64,000 bases of DNA from Tessaracoccus aquimaris (GCF_001997345.1 NZ_CP019606.1:1054001-1118000), one strand, 5' to 3'. Positions 27,894-37,974 are shown, counted from the first letter of the stretch. Notes: generated by a model not told the origin, from the letters alone. Program-made: numbers and translations.

Positions 27894-28612
27894 TTTTCGG
27901 ACGCAAGAAGCAAAACGCCAAGGAAGAGGCCGTCGAGACGGTCGAGGTCGCCGAGGAGGCGAGCGTCGACGAAGAGGCCCCGAAGGCCGAGGAGGCTCCC
28001 GAACTGAGCGAACCGGAGGCGCAGGCACGTGCCTGGGACGACGAGTTCGACCGTGAGGAGGGCCCCTTCGACATCGCCGAGGTGGATCTCGAGGCCGACG
28101 AGGACGACGTCACGAGGCTCGACCTCGGCAGCATCATCGTCACGCCATTCGAGGGGATGACGATCCAGCTTCAGGTCAACAGGGACACCAACGTCGTCCA
28201 GTCGATCCTGGTCGGCGACGGCGAGTCCGGCCTCGAGGTCGCGGCCTTCGCCGGCCCCACCAAGTCGTCGATGATCCCCGAGATCCGCGAGGAGATCATC
28301 AAGGCGACCGCGCAGCAGCAGGGGCAGATCGCCGTGTCCCAGGGCCCGTTCGGCTCCGAACTGCGCCGGGCGCTTCCCGTGAAGGACCCCAACGGCAACG
28401 CCGCAACCCACCTGTCGCGCACCTGGATGGTGTCCGGCCCCGGCTGGCTGCTGCGGGGTGTGCTGCTCGGCAAGGCCACGTTCGAGCCCGAGAACGAGGA
28501 CGCGCAGGTCGCGCTGTTCGAGTTCTTCAGCAACATCGTGGTGCGCCGCGGCACCGCCCCTGTCGCACCGGGAAGCCTGCTTCCCATGAAGGTTCCAGAG
28601 GCGGAGGGCTGA
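27890..28612 (+). CDS. DUF3710 family protein
   Basis: The 240-residue protein has a Glu-rich N-terminal third (about 10-65) and then the DUF3710 core: [46 protein letters not shown] text (read here as [13 protein letters not shown]) and [18 protein letters not shown]. Family function is unknown; it is conserved beside dut in actinobacteria. GTG 27890 overlaps the dut stop (GTGA). Confidence 0.87.
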   Translation: MIFGRKKQNAKEEAVETVEVAEEASVDEEAPKAEEAPELSEPEAQARAWDDEFDREEGPFDIAEVDLEADEDDVTRLDLGSIIVTPFEGMTIQLQVNRDTNVVQSILVGDGESGLEVAAFAGPTKSSMIPEIREEIIKATAQQQGQIAVSQGPFGSELRRALPVKDPNGNAATHLSRTWMVSGPGWLLRGVLLGKATFEPENEDAQVALFEFFSNIVVRRGTAPVAPGSLLPMKVPEAEG

Positions 28613-28615
28613 GCG

Positions 28616-28969
28616 GTGTCCGATGGATCGCTCGGTTCCCGGCTGCGTCGGTTCTTCGCCTCGCACGAGGAGTTGGAGGCCGCGGAGTTGCGGGAGCAGT
28701 CGGTCGACTGCGGTGCTGAGACACTGGCCTCCGCCAAGCCCCGCTCACGGGTGACGCTGCGCGGCACCATCACGTCCCTGACCTCTGACGCCAAGAACGG
28801 CTGGCTCGAGGCCGAGGTGACCGACGGGACGGGCACCGTCCGGCTGGTCTGGATGGGTCGCGACCACATCCAGTGCCTCATCCCCGGACGACACGTGCGG
28901 ATCGTTGGGCGGCTCGCGTCCGAGGACGGTAAGCCCGTCATCTACAACCCGGACTTCGAGCTGCTCTGA
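28616..28969 (+). CDS. OB-fold nucleic-acid-binding domain protein
   Basis: The 117-residue protein has a helical N-terminus and an OB-fold-like strand pattern: VTLRGTITSLTSDAKNGWLE, VTDGTGTVRLVWMGRDH, IPGRHVRIVGRLA. Such small OB-fold proteins follow DUF3710 in actinobacteria (Rv2694c position). It may bind nucleic acid; target unknown. GTG 28616 starts 4 nt after the previous stop, so it is the last gene of the DUF3093-dut-DUF3710 operon. Confidence 0.8.
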   Translation: MSDGSLGSRLRRFFASHEELEAAELREQSVDCGAETLASAKPRSRVTLRGTITSLTSDAKNGWLEAEVTDGTGTVRLVWMGRDHIQCLIPGRHVRIVGRLASEDGKPVIYNPDFELL

Positions 28970-28995
28970 CGCCCGCCCGGCATCAGCGCCAGGGC

Positions 28996-29679
28996 TCAGA
29001 AGCTGGCGGGCCCGTCGTCCTCGTCGGGGTTGAGCATCGCGGCAAGCTCGGGCTCGGCCTCCTGCGTCACAACGAACAGCAGTTCGTCGTCCGCCTCGAA
29101 CGCGCGGTCCCGCTCCGGCGTGAGCGGAATGGAGTCGCGGATGATCGCCACCAGCACCGCGTCCACCGGGAAAGCGATGTCGCGCACCCGTCGTCCGACC
29201 ATCCAGCCCTCGTCGGGGAGCGTCACCTCCGATAGGTGCGCCGTCGACTTCTTGAACGTCAGCAGCCGCACCAGGTCGCCGGTGGAGACCGCCTCCTCGA
29301 CGAGCGCCGACATCAGCCTCGGCGTCGACACCGACACGTCGACGCCCCACTGCGCGTCGAACATCCACTCGTTGCCCGGGTGGTTGACGCGCGCGACGGT
29401 GCGGGGGACCCCGAACTCCGTCTTGGCGAGCAGCGAGTAGACCAGGTTGGCCTTGTCGTCACCGGTGGCGGCGATCGACACGTCGTAGTTCTCGAGCTCG
29501 GCGTCCTCGAGGCTCTGCAGTTCGCAGGCGTCGGCCTCGAGCCACTGAGCACCCGGCACCGAGTCGGGCTTGATGGCGGCCCTGTCCTTGTCGATGAGCA
29601 GGGCCTGATGCCCGTTGGCGATCAACTCGCGGGCGATCGAGCGTCCGACGTTGCCTGCCCCTGCGATGCACACGCGCAT
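28996..29679 (-). CDS. TrkA family potassium uptake regulator (CeoC-like)
   Basis: The 227-residue protein has an RCK N domain with GAGNVGRSIARELI (7-20) and the nucleotide-contacting acidic end of strand 2 (LLIDKD), followed by an RCK C domain (SEVTLPDEGWMVGRRVRDIAFP). It is a cytoplasmic regulatory subunit that senses NAD(H)/ATP or c-di-AMP for a K+ transporter. It lies 10 nt after the second TrkA gene in a two-gene operon, as ceoB-ceoC in mycobacteria. Confidence 0.87.
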   Translation of the reverse strand: MRVCIAGAGNVGRSIARELIANGHQALLIDKDRAAIKPDSVPGAQWLEADACELQSLEDAELENYDVSIAATGDDKANLVYSLLAKTEFGVPRTVARVNHPGNEWMFDAQWGVDVSVSTPRLMSALVEEAVSTGDLVRLLTFKKSTAHLSEVTLPDEGWMVGRRVRDIAFPVDAVLVAIIRDSIPLTPERDRAFEADDELLFVVTQEAEPELAAMLNPDEDDGPASF

Positions 29680-29689
29680 CCCGGTGTCC

Positions 29690-30352
29690 TTACTGCTTCT
29701 CTGGCGGGTTGGCGAACAGCGTCTCGATCTCGTCGGTGCGATCCGTCATGCACGCGACGTAGATGAGGTCGCCGTCCTGGTAGATCGTCTCGCGGTCGGG
29801 GACGATGCCACGGCCGACCCGCAACACGAACGGGATGGGGGCGTCGGCGTCGCGCGAGAGGTCGCGGATCTTCCTGCCGACCCAGCCGCTGTGCACATGG
29901 ACCTGCAGCAGGCGGGCGTCGCCGGTCGGGTCGCGCCAGACAGGCTCGCTCCCCTGGGGCAGCAGCCGTCGCAGCACCTGCATCACCGTCCAGCGCACCG
30001 TGGCGACCGTCGGGATGCCGAGCCGCTCGTAGACGGCGGCGCGGCCCTGGTCGTAGATCCGGGCGACCACGTTCTCGATGTGGTAGATCTCGCGCACCAC
30101 GCGGGCGGCGAGGATGTTGGAGTTGTCACCGGAGGAGACGGCGGCGAACGCGTCGGCGCGGCGGATGCCTGCCTCCTCGAGCACCTGCCTGTCGAAGCCG
30201 ACCCCCTTGACGGTGGTGCCGTGGAAATCGTTGCCGAGGCGGCGGAAGGCATCGACGTTGACGTCGATGACGGCGACGCTGTGGCCCCGCTTCTCCAGCC
30301 CCTTCGCGAGCATGGCGCCGACGCGCCCGCAGCCCATGATGACGATGTGCAC
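29690..30352 (-). CDS. TrkA family potassium uptake regulator (CeoB-like)
   Basis: The 220-residue RCK protein starts VHIVIMGCGRVGAMLAKGL with the glycine-rich GCGRVG loop, then VIDVN; the C-terminal RCK C half contains VHSGWVGRKIRDLSRD. GTG 30352 is chosen because AGGAGG lies about 8 nt upstream. First gene of the ceoB-ceoC-like pair and divergent from a KimA-type K+ permease gene, 80 bp away, so the three genes form a potassium uptake locus. Confidence 0.87.
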   Translation of the reverse strand: MHIVIMGCGRVGAMLAKGLEKRGHSVAVIDVNVDAFRRLGNDFHGTTVKGVGFDRQVLEEAGIRRADAFAAVSSGDNSNILAARVVREIYHIENVVARIYDQGRAAVYERLGIPTVATVRWTVMQVLRRLLPQGSEPVWRDPTGDARLLQVHVHSGWVGRKIRDLSRDADAPIPFVLRVGRGIVPDRETIYQDGDLIYVACMTDRTDEIETLFANPPEKQ

Positions 30353-30432
30353 CAGGCTCCTCCTTCGATGTCTGCCGAACATAGCATCGATGCGGCCATG
30401 ACTTTCGCCCCGGCAAGGTCTACCGTGGGCGC

Positions 30433-32427
30433 GTGAAAATCTTCTCGGGGATCAAGCGTCTCCTGTTCGGGCGTCGGCTCGCCAACGCCCAAATGGGGGA
30501 GACGCTGCTGCCCAAGCGCATCGCGCTGCCCGTGTTCGCTTCGGACGCTCTCAGCTCGGTCGCCTACGCCCCTGACGAGATCCTGATCACCTTGTCCCTT
30601 GCGGGCATGGCCGGCTTCATCTTCTCGTGGGAGATCGGCCTGGCCGTGGGCGTGGTCGTGGCCGTGGTGGTCATGTCCTACCGGCAGACGGTCTACGCCT
30701 ATCCGAGCGGCGGCGGCGACTATGAGGTGGCCAAGGAGAACCTCGGCCGGTTCGCGGGCCTCACGGTCGCGTCGTCGCTGATGGTCGACTATGTGCTGAC
30801 GGTGGCGGTGTCGGTCTCCGCGGGCGTCATCAACGCCAAGGCGATGCTGCCCTTCCTGCAGGACCATGAGGCCTGGACGGCGGTCGTCGTGATCGTGTTC
30901 CTGACCATCATGAACCTGCGCGGCGTCCGCGAATCGGGCGCCGCGTTCGCGATCCCCACCTACGTGTTCATGGCCTCGATGATCGTGATGGTCGCCATCG
31001 GCCTTTTCCGCATCTTCGCGCTCGACCAGACGCTGCTCAGCGAGACGGCGAACCTGACGGTGGTGCGGGAGGACGGGGTCGAGAACATCGCGGGCTGGGC
31101 GCTGGTTGCGATCCTCGCGCGCGCCTTCTCGTCCGGCTGTGCGGCGCTCACCGGCGTCGAGGCCATCAGCAACGGCGTGCCCGCGTTCAAGCCGCCGAAG
31201 AGCCGCAACGCCTCCCGGGTGCTCGGCATGCTCGGCGTGCTCGCGATCACCATGCTGCTCGGCATCATCGCGCTGGCGAACCTGACGAAGGTGCACCTGA
31301 TCGATGAGCTGACCGGCACGCACTATGTCGACGAGGTGGGCAACACCATCCACTCGGCGGCCACCACCGTCACCGGACAGCTCGCCCGCGTGGTGTTCAT
31401 GGACTGGTTCGAGCCGGGCTTCTACGTCGTGGTCACCGCCACGATGCTGATCCTGTTCCTGGCCGCCAACACCGCATTCAACGGCTTCCCCTCGCTCGCG
31501 TCGATCCTGGCGCGCGACGGCTACCTGCCCCGCCAGTTGCACACCCGCGGCGACCGCTTGGCGTTCTCCAACGGCATCGTGATGCTCGCGGCCGCCGCCA
31601 TCGCGCTGGTGCTGATCTTCAACGCCTCGGTCACCGCACTGATCCAGCTGTACGTCGTCGGCGTGTTCATCTCCTTCACCCTCGGCCAGATCGGCATGGT
31701 CAAGCACTGGACCACGGCGCTGAAGACCGAACAGGAGCCCGAGAAGCGCACCAAGATGAAGCGCTCGCGGGTGATCAACTTCGTCGGCGCCACCCTGACC
31801 GGCATCGTCCTTGTCATCGTCCTGATCTCGAAGTTCACCCACGGCGCCTACCTCGCGATCGTCGCGATGGGTGTCACCTTCGCGCTGATGCTTGCGATCT
31901 CCAACCACTACCTGGCCGTCGAGCGCGAGGTCGCGCTGACGCCGGACTCCGACCGGGCGCTGCCGAGCCGGGTGCGCTCGGTGATCCTGGTGCAGCAGGT
32001 GAACCTGCCGACGGTCAAGGCCATCGCGTTCGCACGGGCCACCCGACCCACCACCCTGACGGCCGTCACGGTCGCCATCGACGACGACCAGGTCGAACAG
32101 ATCATCGACCAGTGGGAGGCGGAGGACTTCGGCATCCCGCTGAAGGTGATCGCCTCCCCGTACCGCGAGATCACCGGACCGTTCATCAAGTACGTCGCGA
32201 AGCTGCGCACCGAGAACCCGCGCGACGTGGTGAGCGTCTACATCCCCGAGTTCGTCGTCGGCCATTGGTGGGAGCAGTTGCTGCACAACCAGACGGCGCT
32301 GGTGATCCGGACCCGGCTCCACTTCATGCAGGGAGTCATGGTGACCTCGGTTCCGTACCAGCTCAAGAGTTCCGACGCGCGCAAGGAGCGGGCCAAGGAG
32401 GCGGCCCGCCGCCAGGTGCGCGGATGA
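30433..32427 (+). CDS. APC-family permease, KimA-like potassium/proton symporter
   Basis: The 664-residue protein has about 12 membrane helices in the first 470 residues, starting LPVFASDALSSVAYAPDEIL (20 residues; 33-52), the signature of the KUP/KimA-like APC branch, with YPSGGGDYEVAKENLG in the second helix pair. A cytoplasmic C-terminal domain follows (LPSRVRSVILVQQVNLPT onwards), as in KimA, where c-di-AMP controls K+ uptake. Neighbouring TrkA genes support a K+ role, though amino acid transport cannot be excluded. GTG 30433 follows TACCGT by 6 nt, suggesting a leaderless message. Confidence 0.82.
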   Translation: MKIFSGIKRLLFGRRLANAQMGETLLPKRIALPVFASDALSSVAYAPDEILITLSLAGMAGFIFSWEIGLAVGVVVAVVVMSYRQTVYAYPSGGGDYEVAKENLGRFAGLTVASSLMVDYVLTVAVSVSAGVINAKAMLPFLQDHEAWTAVVVIVFLTIMNLRGVRESGAAFAIPTYVFMASMIVMVAIGLFRIFALDQTLLSETANLTVVREDGVENIAGWALVAILARAFSSGCAALTGVEAISNGVPAFKPPKSRNASRVLGMLGVLAITMLLGIIALANLTKVHLIDELTGTHYVDEVGNTIHSAATTVTGQLARVVFMDWFEPGFYVVVTATMLILFLAANTAFNGFPSLASILARDGYLPRQLHTRGDRLAFSNGIVMLAAAAIALVLIFNASVTALIQLYVVGVFISFTLGQIGMVKHWTTALKTEQEPEKRTKMKRSRVINFVGATLTGIVLVIVLISKFTHGAYLAIVAMGVTFALMLAISNHYLAVEREVALTPDSDRALPSRVRSVILVQQVNLPTVKAIAFARATRPTTLTAVTVAIDDDQVEQIIDQWEAEDFGIPLKVIASPYREITGPFIKYVAKLRTENPRDVVSVYIPEFVVGHWWEQLLHNQTALVIRTRLHFMQGVMVTSVPYQLKSSDARKERAKEAARRQVRG

Positions 32428-33551
32428 CCAGGGCACTGAGGCTCGGAGGGGTCGCGCACGGGGGCTTCGTGGTCGCGCGCGACGAGGAGAAGGTCGTCTT
32501 CGTCACCGGCGGCCTGCCGGGGGAGTTGGCCACCGTCGAGATCACAGAGCGCGGCAAGCGCTTCGACCGGGGCCGCGTCGTCGAGGTGCTCGAGCCCGCC
32601 GCAGGCCGGATCGAGCCGCCGTGCCCGATCGCGGGGGAGTGCGGCGGCTGCGACTGGCAGTTTGCCGACCAGGAGACCCAACTCGACCTCAAGACCGCCG
32701 TGGTCGCCGAACAGTTGCGGCGCCTCGCGGGCATCGAGTGGGATGGCCGCGTCGAGGCGGTCCCCGGCGGGTTGACCGGATGGCGGACGCGGCTCAGGTT
32801 CGCCGTCGACGGCAGGGGACGGCTCGGCTTCCGTGCCCGCAGGTCGCACCAGGTGATCCCGCTTCCCGAGCAGGGCTGCCTGATCGCGGCCGATCCGCCA
32901 TACGACGAGGCCCGCGAGGTCGCCGAGCCCGGCCAGGAGGTGATCGTCGCGATCGGCACCGACTCGGCCACCAGCCTCGGCCCGAGGCTCGGCATCGGCG
33001 ACGACCCGGTGCACGAACGGGTGCTGGGTCGCGACTTCGATGTCGACGCGGACGGCTTCTGGCAGGTCCACCGCGAGGCCCCGGAGACGCTGACCCGCGC
33101 CGTCCTCGACGGGCTGGATCCGCGTCGGGGCGAGTCGGCGCTCGACCTGTACTGCGGCGTCGGGCTGTTCGCAGGCGCGCTCGTCGACGCCGGCTGCGAC
33201 GTGCTCGGCGTGGAGTCCGGGCGACGCGCGGTCGCCCAGGCGCGCCGCAACGTGCCCCAGGCGAGGTTCAGCGCGGCCCCGCTTGAGCGCGCGCTGCACG
33301 ACCTGCCCGGCTCGGTTGACCTGGTCGTGCTCGACCCGCCGCGCAAGGGCGCTGGAGCCTCCGTGGTCCGCGCTGTCGCCGCCGCCGGCCCGCGCGCGGT
33401 CGCCTACGTCGCCTGCGACCCGTCGGCACTTGCCCGTGACCTGGCCTATTTCGCCGAGCAGGGCTACGCGCCGACGTCGATCAGGGGCTTCGACCTGTTC
33501 CCGATGACCCAGCACATCGAGTGCGTCGCGATCCTGATGCCCCAGGGATAG
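32424..33551 (+). CDS. TrmA/RumA-type RNA (uracil-5-)-methyltransferase
   Basis: The 375-residue protein has an N-terminal TRAM-like beta-barrel (GGVAHGGFVVAR, FVTGGLPGELATVEI), a cysteine cluster CPIAGECGGCDWQF that can hold a 4Fe-4S centre, and a SAM domain with ALDLYCGVGLFAGAL, DLVVLDPPRKGAG and YVACDPSALARDL containing the catalytic Cys. It methylates uridine in tRNA or rRNA; which position is not decided by sequence. ATG 32424 overlaps the permease stop as ATGA. Confidence 0.88.
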   Translation: MTRALRLGGVAHGGFVVARDEEKVVFVTGGLPGELATVEITERGKRFDRGRVVEVLEPAAGRIEPPCPIAGECGGCDWQFADQETQLDLKTAVVAEQLRRLAGIEWDGRVEAVPGGLTGWRTRLRFAVDGRGRLGFRARRSHQVIPLPEQGCLIAADPPYDEAREVAEPGQEVIVAIGTDSATSLGPRLGIGDDPVHERVLGRDFDVDADGFWQVHREAPETLTRAVLDGLDPRRGESALDLYCGVGLFAGALVDAGCDVLGVESGRRAVAQARRNVPQARFSAAPLERALHDLPGSVDLVVLDPPRKGAGASVVRAVAAAGPRAVAYVACDPSALARDLAYFAEQGYAPTSIRGFDLFPMTQHIECVAILMPQG

Positions 33552-33616
33552 ACCCCCTCGTTGGCCCTAGGATGGGCCTTGTCCGGCGATGCCGCCCTCC
33601 GCGCCTCAACGTGGTA

Positions 33617-33630
33617 TCTTGATGTCAAGA
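33617..33630. promoter_or_regulatory. palindrome upstream of acnA
   Basis: TCTTGATGTCAAGA is a 6-2-6 perfect inverted repeat 33 nt before the acnA start codon, overlapping TATCTT, which could serve as a -10 hexamer. The position fits a repressor operator. The regulator is not encoded next to the gene and cannot be named. Confidence 0.5.
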
Positions 33631-33663
33631 GACTTCGCGGGTCGTCAACGAGAAGGAGTATTG

Positions 33664-36338
33664 ATGAGCGTCAACAGTTTCGGGGCCAAGTCCAGCCTCG
33701 ACGTCCAGGGCACCGAGTACGAGATCTTCCGGCTCGACGCCGTGCCGGGGTCCGAGAAGTTGCCCTTCAGCCTGAAGGTTCTGCTCGAGAACCTGCTGCG
33801 CACCGAAGACGGCGCCAACATCACCAAGGAGGACATCGAGTTCCTCGGTAACTGGGATCCGAACGCGGAGCCCGACCACGAGATCCAGTTCACGCCCGCT
33901 CGCGTGATCATGCAGGACTTCACCGGCGTCCCGTGTGTTGTCGACCTGGCCACCATGCGTGAGGCCGTCATCGGGCTCGGCGGCGACCCGGACAAGGTCA
34001 ACCCGCTCTCGCCCGCCGAGATGGTCATCGACCACTCCGTGATCGCGGAGGTCTTCGGCACCGCGAGCGCGTTCCAGCAGAACACCGACATCGAGTACCA
34101 GCGCAACCGCGAGCGCTACCAGTTCCTCCGCTGGGGCCAGACGGCGTTCGACAACTTCAAGGTCGTCCCCCGGGCACCGGCATCGTGCACCAGGTCAACA
34201 TCGAGCACCTGGCGCGCGTGATCTTCCCGCGCACCGTCGACGGCGTGCTGCAGGCCTACCCGGACACCTGCGTCGGCACCGACTCGCACACCACGATGGT
34301 CAACGGCCTCGGCGTGGTCGGCTGGGGCGTCGGCGGCATCGAGGCAGAGGCGGCCATGCTCGGCCAGCCCGTGTCGATGCTGATCCCGCGCGTGGTCGGC
34401 TTCAAGCTCAAGGGCAAGCTCAACGAGGGCACCACCGCAACCGACCTCGTCCTCACCATCACCGAGATGCTGCGCCAGCACAAGGTGGTCGGCAAGTTCG
34501 TCGAGTTCTACGGAGAGGGCGTCGCGGAGGTCCCGTTGGCCAACCGCGCGACCATCGGCAACATGAGCCCCGAGTACGGCTCGACCATCGCGATCTTCCC
34601 GATCGACGACAAGACAAGCGACTACCTGCGCCTGACCGGCCGCGACGAGGAGCAGATCGCCCTCGTGGAGGCCTACGCCAAGGCGCAGGGCATGTGGCAC
34701 GACGCCGCGCACGAGCCCACCTTCTCCGAGTACATCGAACTGGACCTGTCGACGGTCGTGCCGTCGATCGCCGGCCCGAAGCGTCCGCAGGACCGGATCA
34801 AGCTGAGCGAGGCCAAGACGAACTTCGAGGAGAACGTGCCGGCCTATGCGGCCGACCCCGCGAAGGTCGTGCCCGTCACGCTCGCCGACGGCACCTCGTT
34901 CGACCTGACCAACGGCGCCGTCACGGTGGCCTCGATCACGTCGTGCACCAACACGTCGAACCCGAGCGTCATGATCGGCGCAGCGCTGCTGGCGAAGAAG
35001 GCGGTCGAGAAGGGCCTCAACCGCAAGCCGTGGGTCAAGACGTCGCTCGCCCCCGGCTCGCAGGTCGTCACCGACTACTACGAGAAGGCCGGCCTGACGG
35101 AGTACCTCGACAAGATCGGCTTCAACCTGGTCGGCTACGGCTGTGTCACCTGCATCGGCAACACCGGCCCGCTGATCCCCGAGATCTCCAAGGCCGTCAA
35201 CGACGAGGACATGGCGGTCACCGCCGTGCTGTCAGGCAACCGCAACTTCGAGGGTCGCATCAGCCCCGACGTGAAGATGAACTACCTCGCCTCGCCGATG
35301 CTGGTCATCGCCTACGCGCTGGCGGGCACCATGGACATCGACATCCTCAACGACCCGCTCGCGACGAACGAGGCTGGCGAGGACGTCTACCTCAAGGACA
35401 TCTGGCCGTCGCAGGCCGAGATTGAGCAGGTCGTCGGCTCGTCGATCTCCTCCGACATGTTCACGGAGCGTTACGCGGACGTGTTCACAGGAGACGAGCG
35501 CTGGCGCTCGCTCCCCACCCCGGAGGGCAACACCTTCGAGTGGGACGACGCGTCGACCTACGTGCGTAAGGGCCCGTACTTCGACGGGATGCCGGTCGAG
35601 CCCGAGCCGGTCACCGACGTCGTCGGCGCCCGCGTGCTGCTCAAGCTGGGCGACTCGGTCACCACCGACCACATCTCGCCTGCCGGCAACATCAAGGCCG
35701 ACTCGCCCGCCGGCCTGTACCTGGCCGAGCACGGTGTCGAGCGTCGCGACTTCAACTCCTACGGCTCGCGCCGTGGCAACCACGAGGTCATGATCCGCGG
35801 CACGTTCGCCAACATCCGGCTCCGCAACCAGATCGCGCCTGGCACCGAGGGCGGCTTCACCCGCGACTTCACGCTGCCCGACGCGCCCATCACCACCGTC
35901 TTCGACGCGTCGGTGAGCTACGAGGAGGAGGGCACCCCGCTCGTCGTGCTCGCTGGCAAGGAGTACGGCTCCGGCTCGTCGCGTGACTGGGCGGCCAAGG
36001 GGACTGCGCTGCTCGGCGTGCGCGTCGTGATAGCCGAGAGCTACGAGCGCATCCACCGCTCGAACCTGATCGGCATGGGCGTGCTTCCGCTGCAGTTCCC
36101 CGACGGCCAGACGGCCGACTCGCTCGGCCTGACGGGCGAGGAGAGCTTCGCGGTCCAGGGCGTCACGGCGCTCAACGACGGCGTGACCCCGAAGACCATG
36201 AAGGTGATCGCTGTCAAGCCCGACGGCTCCGAGGTGACCTTCGACGCCATCGTGCGCATCGACACCCCCGGGGAGCGTGCGTACTACGTCAACGGCGGCA
36301 TCATGCAGTACGTGCTGAGGAACCTGGCCAAGGCCTGA
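33664..36338 (+). CDS. acnA: aconitate hydratase AcnA (one frameshift as given)
   Basis: The TCA-cycle aconitase, 891 residues when corrected. The N-terminal part ([15 protein letters not shown] to AFDNFKVVP) and the rest ([16 protein letters not shown] onwards) are in different frames; one extra C in CCCCC 34167-34171 gives [13 protein letters not shown]. Visible are [21 protein letters not shown] (two pieces here), [14 protein letters not shown] and [12 protein letters not shown] with the three [4Fe-4S] cysteines, and [11 protein letters not shown] in the swivelling domain. AAGGAG sits 5 nt before ATG 33664. A break in such a central gene is more likely a sequencing error than real loss. 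A terminator follows. Confidence 0.93.
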
Positions 36339-36351
36339 TCCTCCGCAGACA

Positions 36352-36387
36352 GAACCGGCCGCGCTCTTCTCGGGGCGCGGCCGGTTC
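36352..36387. terminator. hairpin between convergent acnA and MFS gene
   Basis: GAACCGGCCGCGC (36352-36364) pairs perfectly with GCGCGGCCGGTTC (36375-36387) around a 10-nt loop, 14 bp after the acnA stop and before the end of the convergent transporter gene. Confidence 0.8.
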
Positions 36388-36421
36388 GTCGTTGTCGGGG
36401 AGTGCTGGGGCTCCCGCCGGG

Positions 36422-37774
36422 TCAGCGGTCGTCGAGGGCGGTGCCTCGCTTGTCGACGAGGCCCCAGGCGGCGACAGCAGCGATGACGAAGAAGGCGGCG
36501 AACACGATGAACATCGTCGAGACGCCGAGCGCCAGCAGCGCGGGCACGCAGAGCGGGGCGATGATCGAGGCGATCCGGCCGACACCCGCGGACCAGCCCG
36601 AGCCAGTGCCGCGCAGCGAGGTGGGGTACATCTCCGGGGAGACGGCGTACAGCGCGCCCCAGGCGCCCAGGTTGAAGAACGACAGGGCCATGCCGGTGCC
36701 GATGATGGCCGCCTCGCCGGAGGCGGACCCGAACGCGACGGCGGAGGCCGCGGAGCCGACCAGGAACAGCGAGAGGGTCGGACGGCGCCCCCAGGCCTCG
36801 ATCAGCCAGGCGGCAAGCGCGTAGCCGGGCAGTTGGGCGAGCGTGATGATCAAGGTGAAGCCGAAGGACTGGACGAGCGGGTAGCCCTTACCGACGAGGA
36901 TGGTGGGGATCCAGATGAAGGCGCCGTAGTAGCCGAAGTTCACGCAGAACCAGGCCAGCCACAGGCTGAGGGTGCGCAGCCGGAACTCCGGGCTCCACAG
37001 GGCGCCGAGCCGCTGCGTCGCCGTCTGTGCGACCACCGGGGGAGCCTGTGCCGAGGTGTCGTCGACGACGTCTGGGCTCGCGACCCCCGCGGAGGCCTCG
37101 AACTGCCGCACGATGGTCTCCGCCTCGGCGTGGCGGCCGCGGCGCTCGAGCCAGCGGGCCGACTCGGGAAGGCCCCACCGCACGGCGAGCGCGTAGGCAG
37201 CCGGGATCGCACCGATCGCGAAGGCCCACCGCCACCCGTTGTCCGAGGTGGGGATCACGAAGTAGCCGATCAGCGCGGCGGCGGTCCAGCCGACCGCCCA
37301 GAACGCCTCGAGGATGACGATGATGCGGCCGCGCATCCGGGCGGGGGCGAACTCGCTGACGTAGGTCGAGGCGACCGGCAGTTCGGCGCCGAGGCCGAGG
37401 CCGACGAAGAAGCGCAGCACCAGCAACAGCGCGAGGCCGCCAACGAGCGCGCTCGCGCCGGTCGCCAGGCCGTAGATCAGCAGGGTCACGGCGAAGATGT
37501 GGCGCCTGCCGAAGCGGTCGGCGAGCAGGCCGCCGACGCTTGCGCCGATGGCCATGCCGACGAAGCCGATCGAGGCGATCCAGGACTTCTCGGTGGTGGT
37601 GAGGTCCCATTGGGTGGCGAGGGCCGCGATGATGAACGAGATGAGGCCGACGTCCATGGCATCGAGTGCCCAGCCGACCCCTGACCCGGTGAGCACCTTG
37701 AGGTGACGTCGGGTGAAGGGGAGGCGGTCGAGTCGCTCGGAGCGGGTCTCCGGGGTACCGGCTGTCGCAGTCAT
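36422..37774 (-). CDS. MFS transporter (sugar/aromatic-acid type)
   Basis: The 450-residue protein has 12 predicted membrane segments. After the first helix comes the MFS signature GGLLADRFGRRHIF, and LPESARWLERRGRHAEA lies in the loop between the two halves, as in sugar-porter and AAHS transporters. The start RLDRLPFTRRHLKVLTGSGVGWALDAMD (two pieces) is typical of the metabolite:H+ symporter branch. Substrate cannot be assigned. It is divergent from the small gene at 37982, with a palindromic element in the shared upstream region. Confidence 0.85.
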   Translation of the reverse strand: MTATAGTPETRSERLDRLPFTRRHLKVLTGSGVGWALDAMDVGLISFIIAALATQWDLTTTEKSWIASIGFVGMAIGASVGGLLADRFGRRHIFAVTLLIYGLATGASALVGGLALLLVLRFFVGLGLGAELPVASTYVSEFAPARMRGRIIVILEAFWAVGWTAAALIGYFVIPTSDNGWRWAFAIGAIPAAYALAVRWGLPESARWLERRGRHAEAETIVRQFEASAGVASPDVVDDTSAQAPPVVAQTATQRLGALWSPEFRLRTLSLWLAWFCVNFGYYGAFIWIPTILVGKGYPLVQSFGFTLIITLAQLPGYALAAWLIEAWGRRPTLSLFLVGSAASAVAFGSASGEAAIIGTGMALSFFNLGAWGALYAVSPEMYPTSLRGTGSGWSAGVGRIASIIAPLCVPALLALGVSTMFIVFAAFFVIAAVAAWGLVDKRGTALDDR

Positions 37775-37840
37775 GTCGTCATATTAACGATAAGTGGTCC
37801 AGGTCCCCGCATCGCCCGCCTGTCGGTCGGGTGGTTGCAT

Positions 37841-37916
37841 GAGCATGTTTGGTTGCTCGTTGCCGAAATCGACCCCTGTTAGCGCTTGCAGCAGGAACGA
37901 GTTACCAAACATGCTC
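37841..37916. repeat. palindromic intergenic element, copy 3 of 3
   Basis: Left arm GAGCATGTTTGGTTGCTCG (37841-37859) and right arm CGAGTTACCAAACATGCTC (37898-37916) are inverted copies differing at 2 of 19 positions, around a 38-nt centre. Same GAGCA-N10-CTCG layout as the other two copies. It lies in the divergent region between the MFS gene and the gene at 37982, so it could also act as an operator pair. Confidence 0.65.
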
Positions 37917-37945
37917 AAGGGCGGGGTCCTGGCCGCGGCGACGGC

Positions 37946-37974
37946 TTTACTTTGTCGGACCCCTGGCCTGTAAT
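37946..37974 (+). promoter_or_regulatory. promoter of the small gene at 37982
   Basis: TTTACT, 17 nt, TGTAAT, then 7 nt to the ATG. The spacing fits a sigma-70-type promoter whose transcript starts at the ATG. Confidence 0.5.

Noticed and set aside
30000..32430. Long minus-strand open frame over the KimA-like gene
   Set aside because: Very high GC makes long antisense frames; it mirrors the permease gene and shows no motifs of its own.
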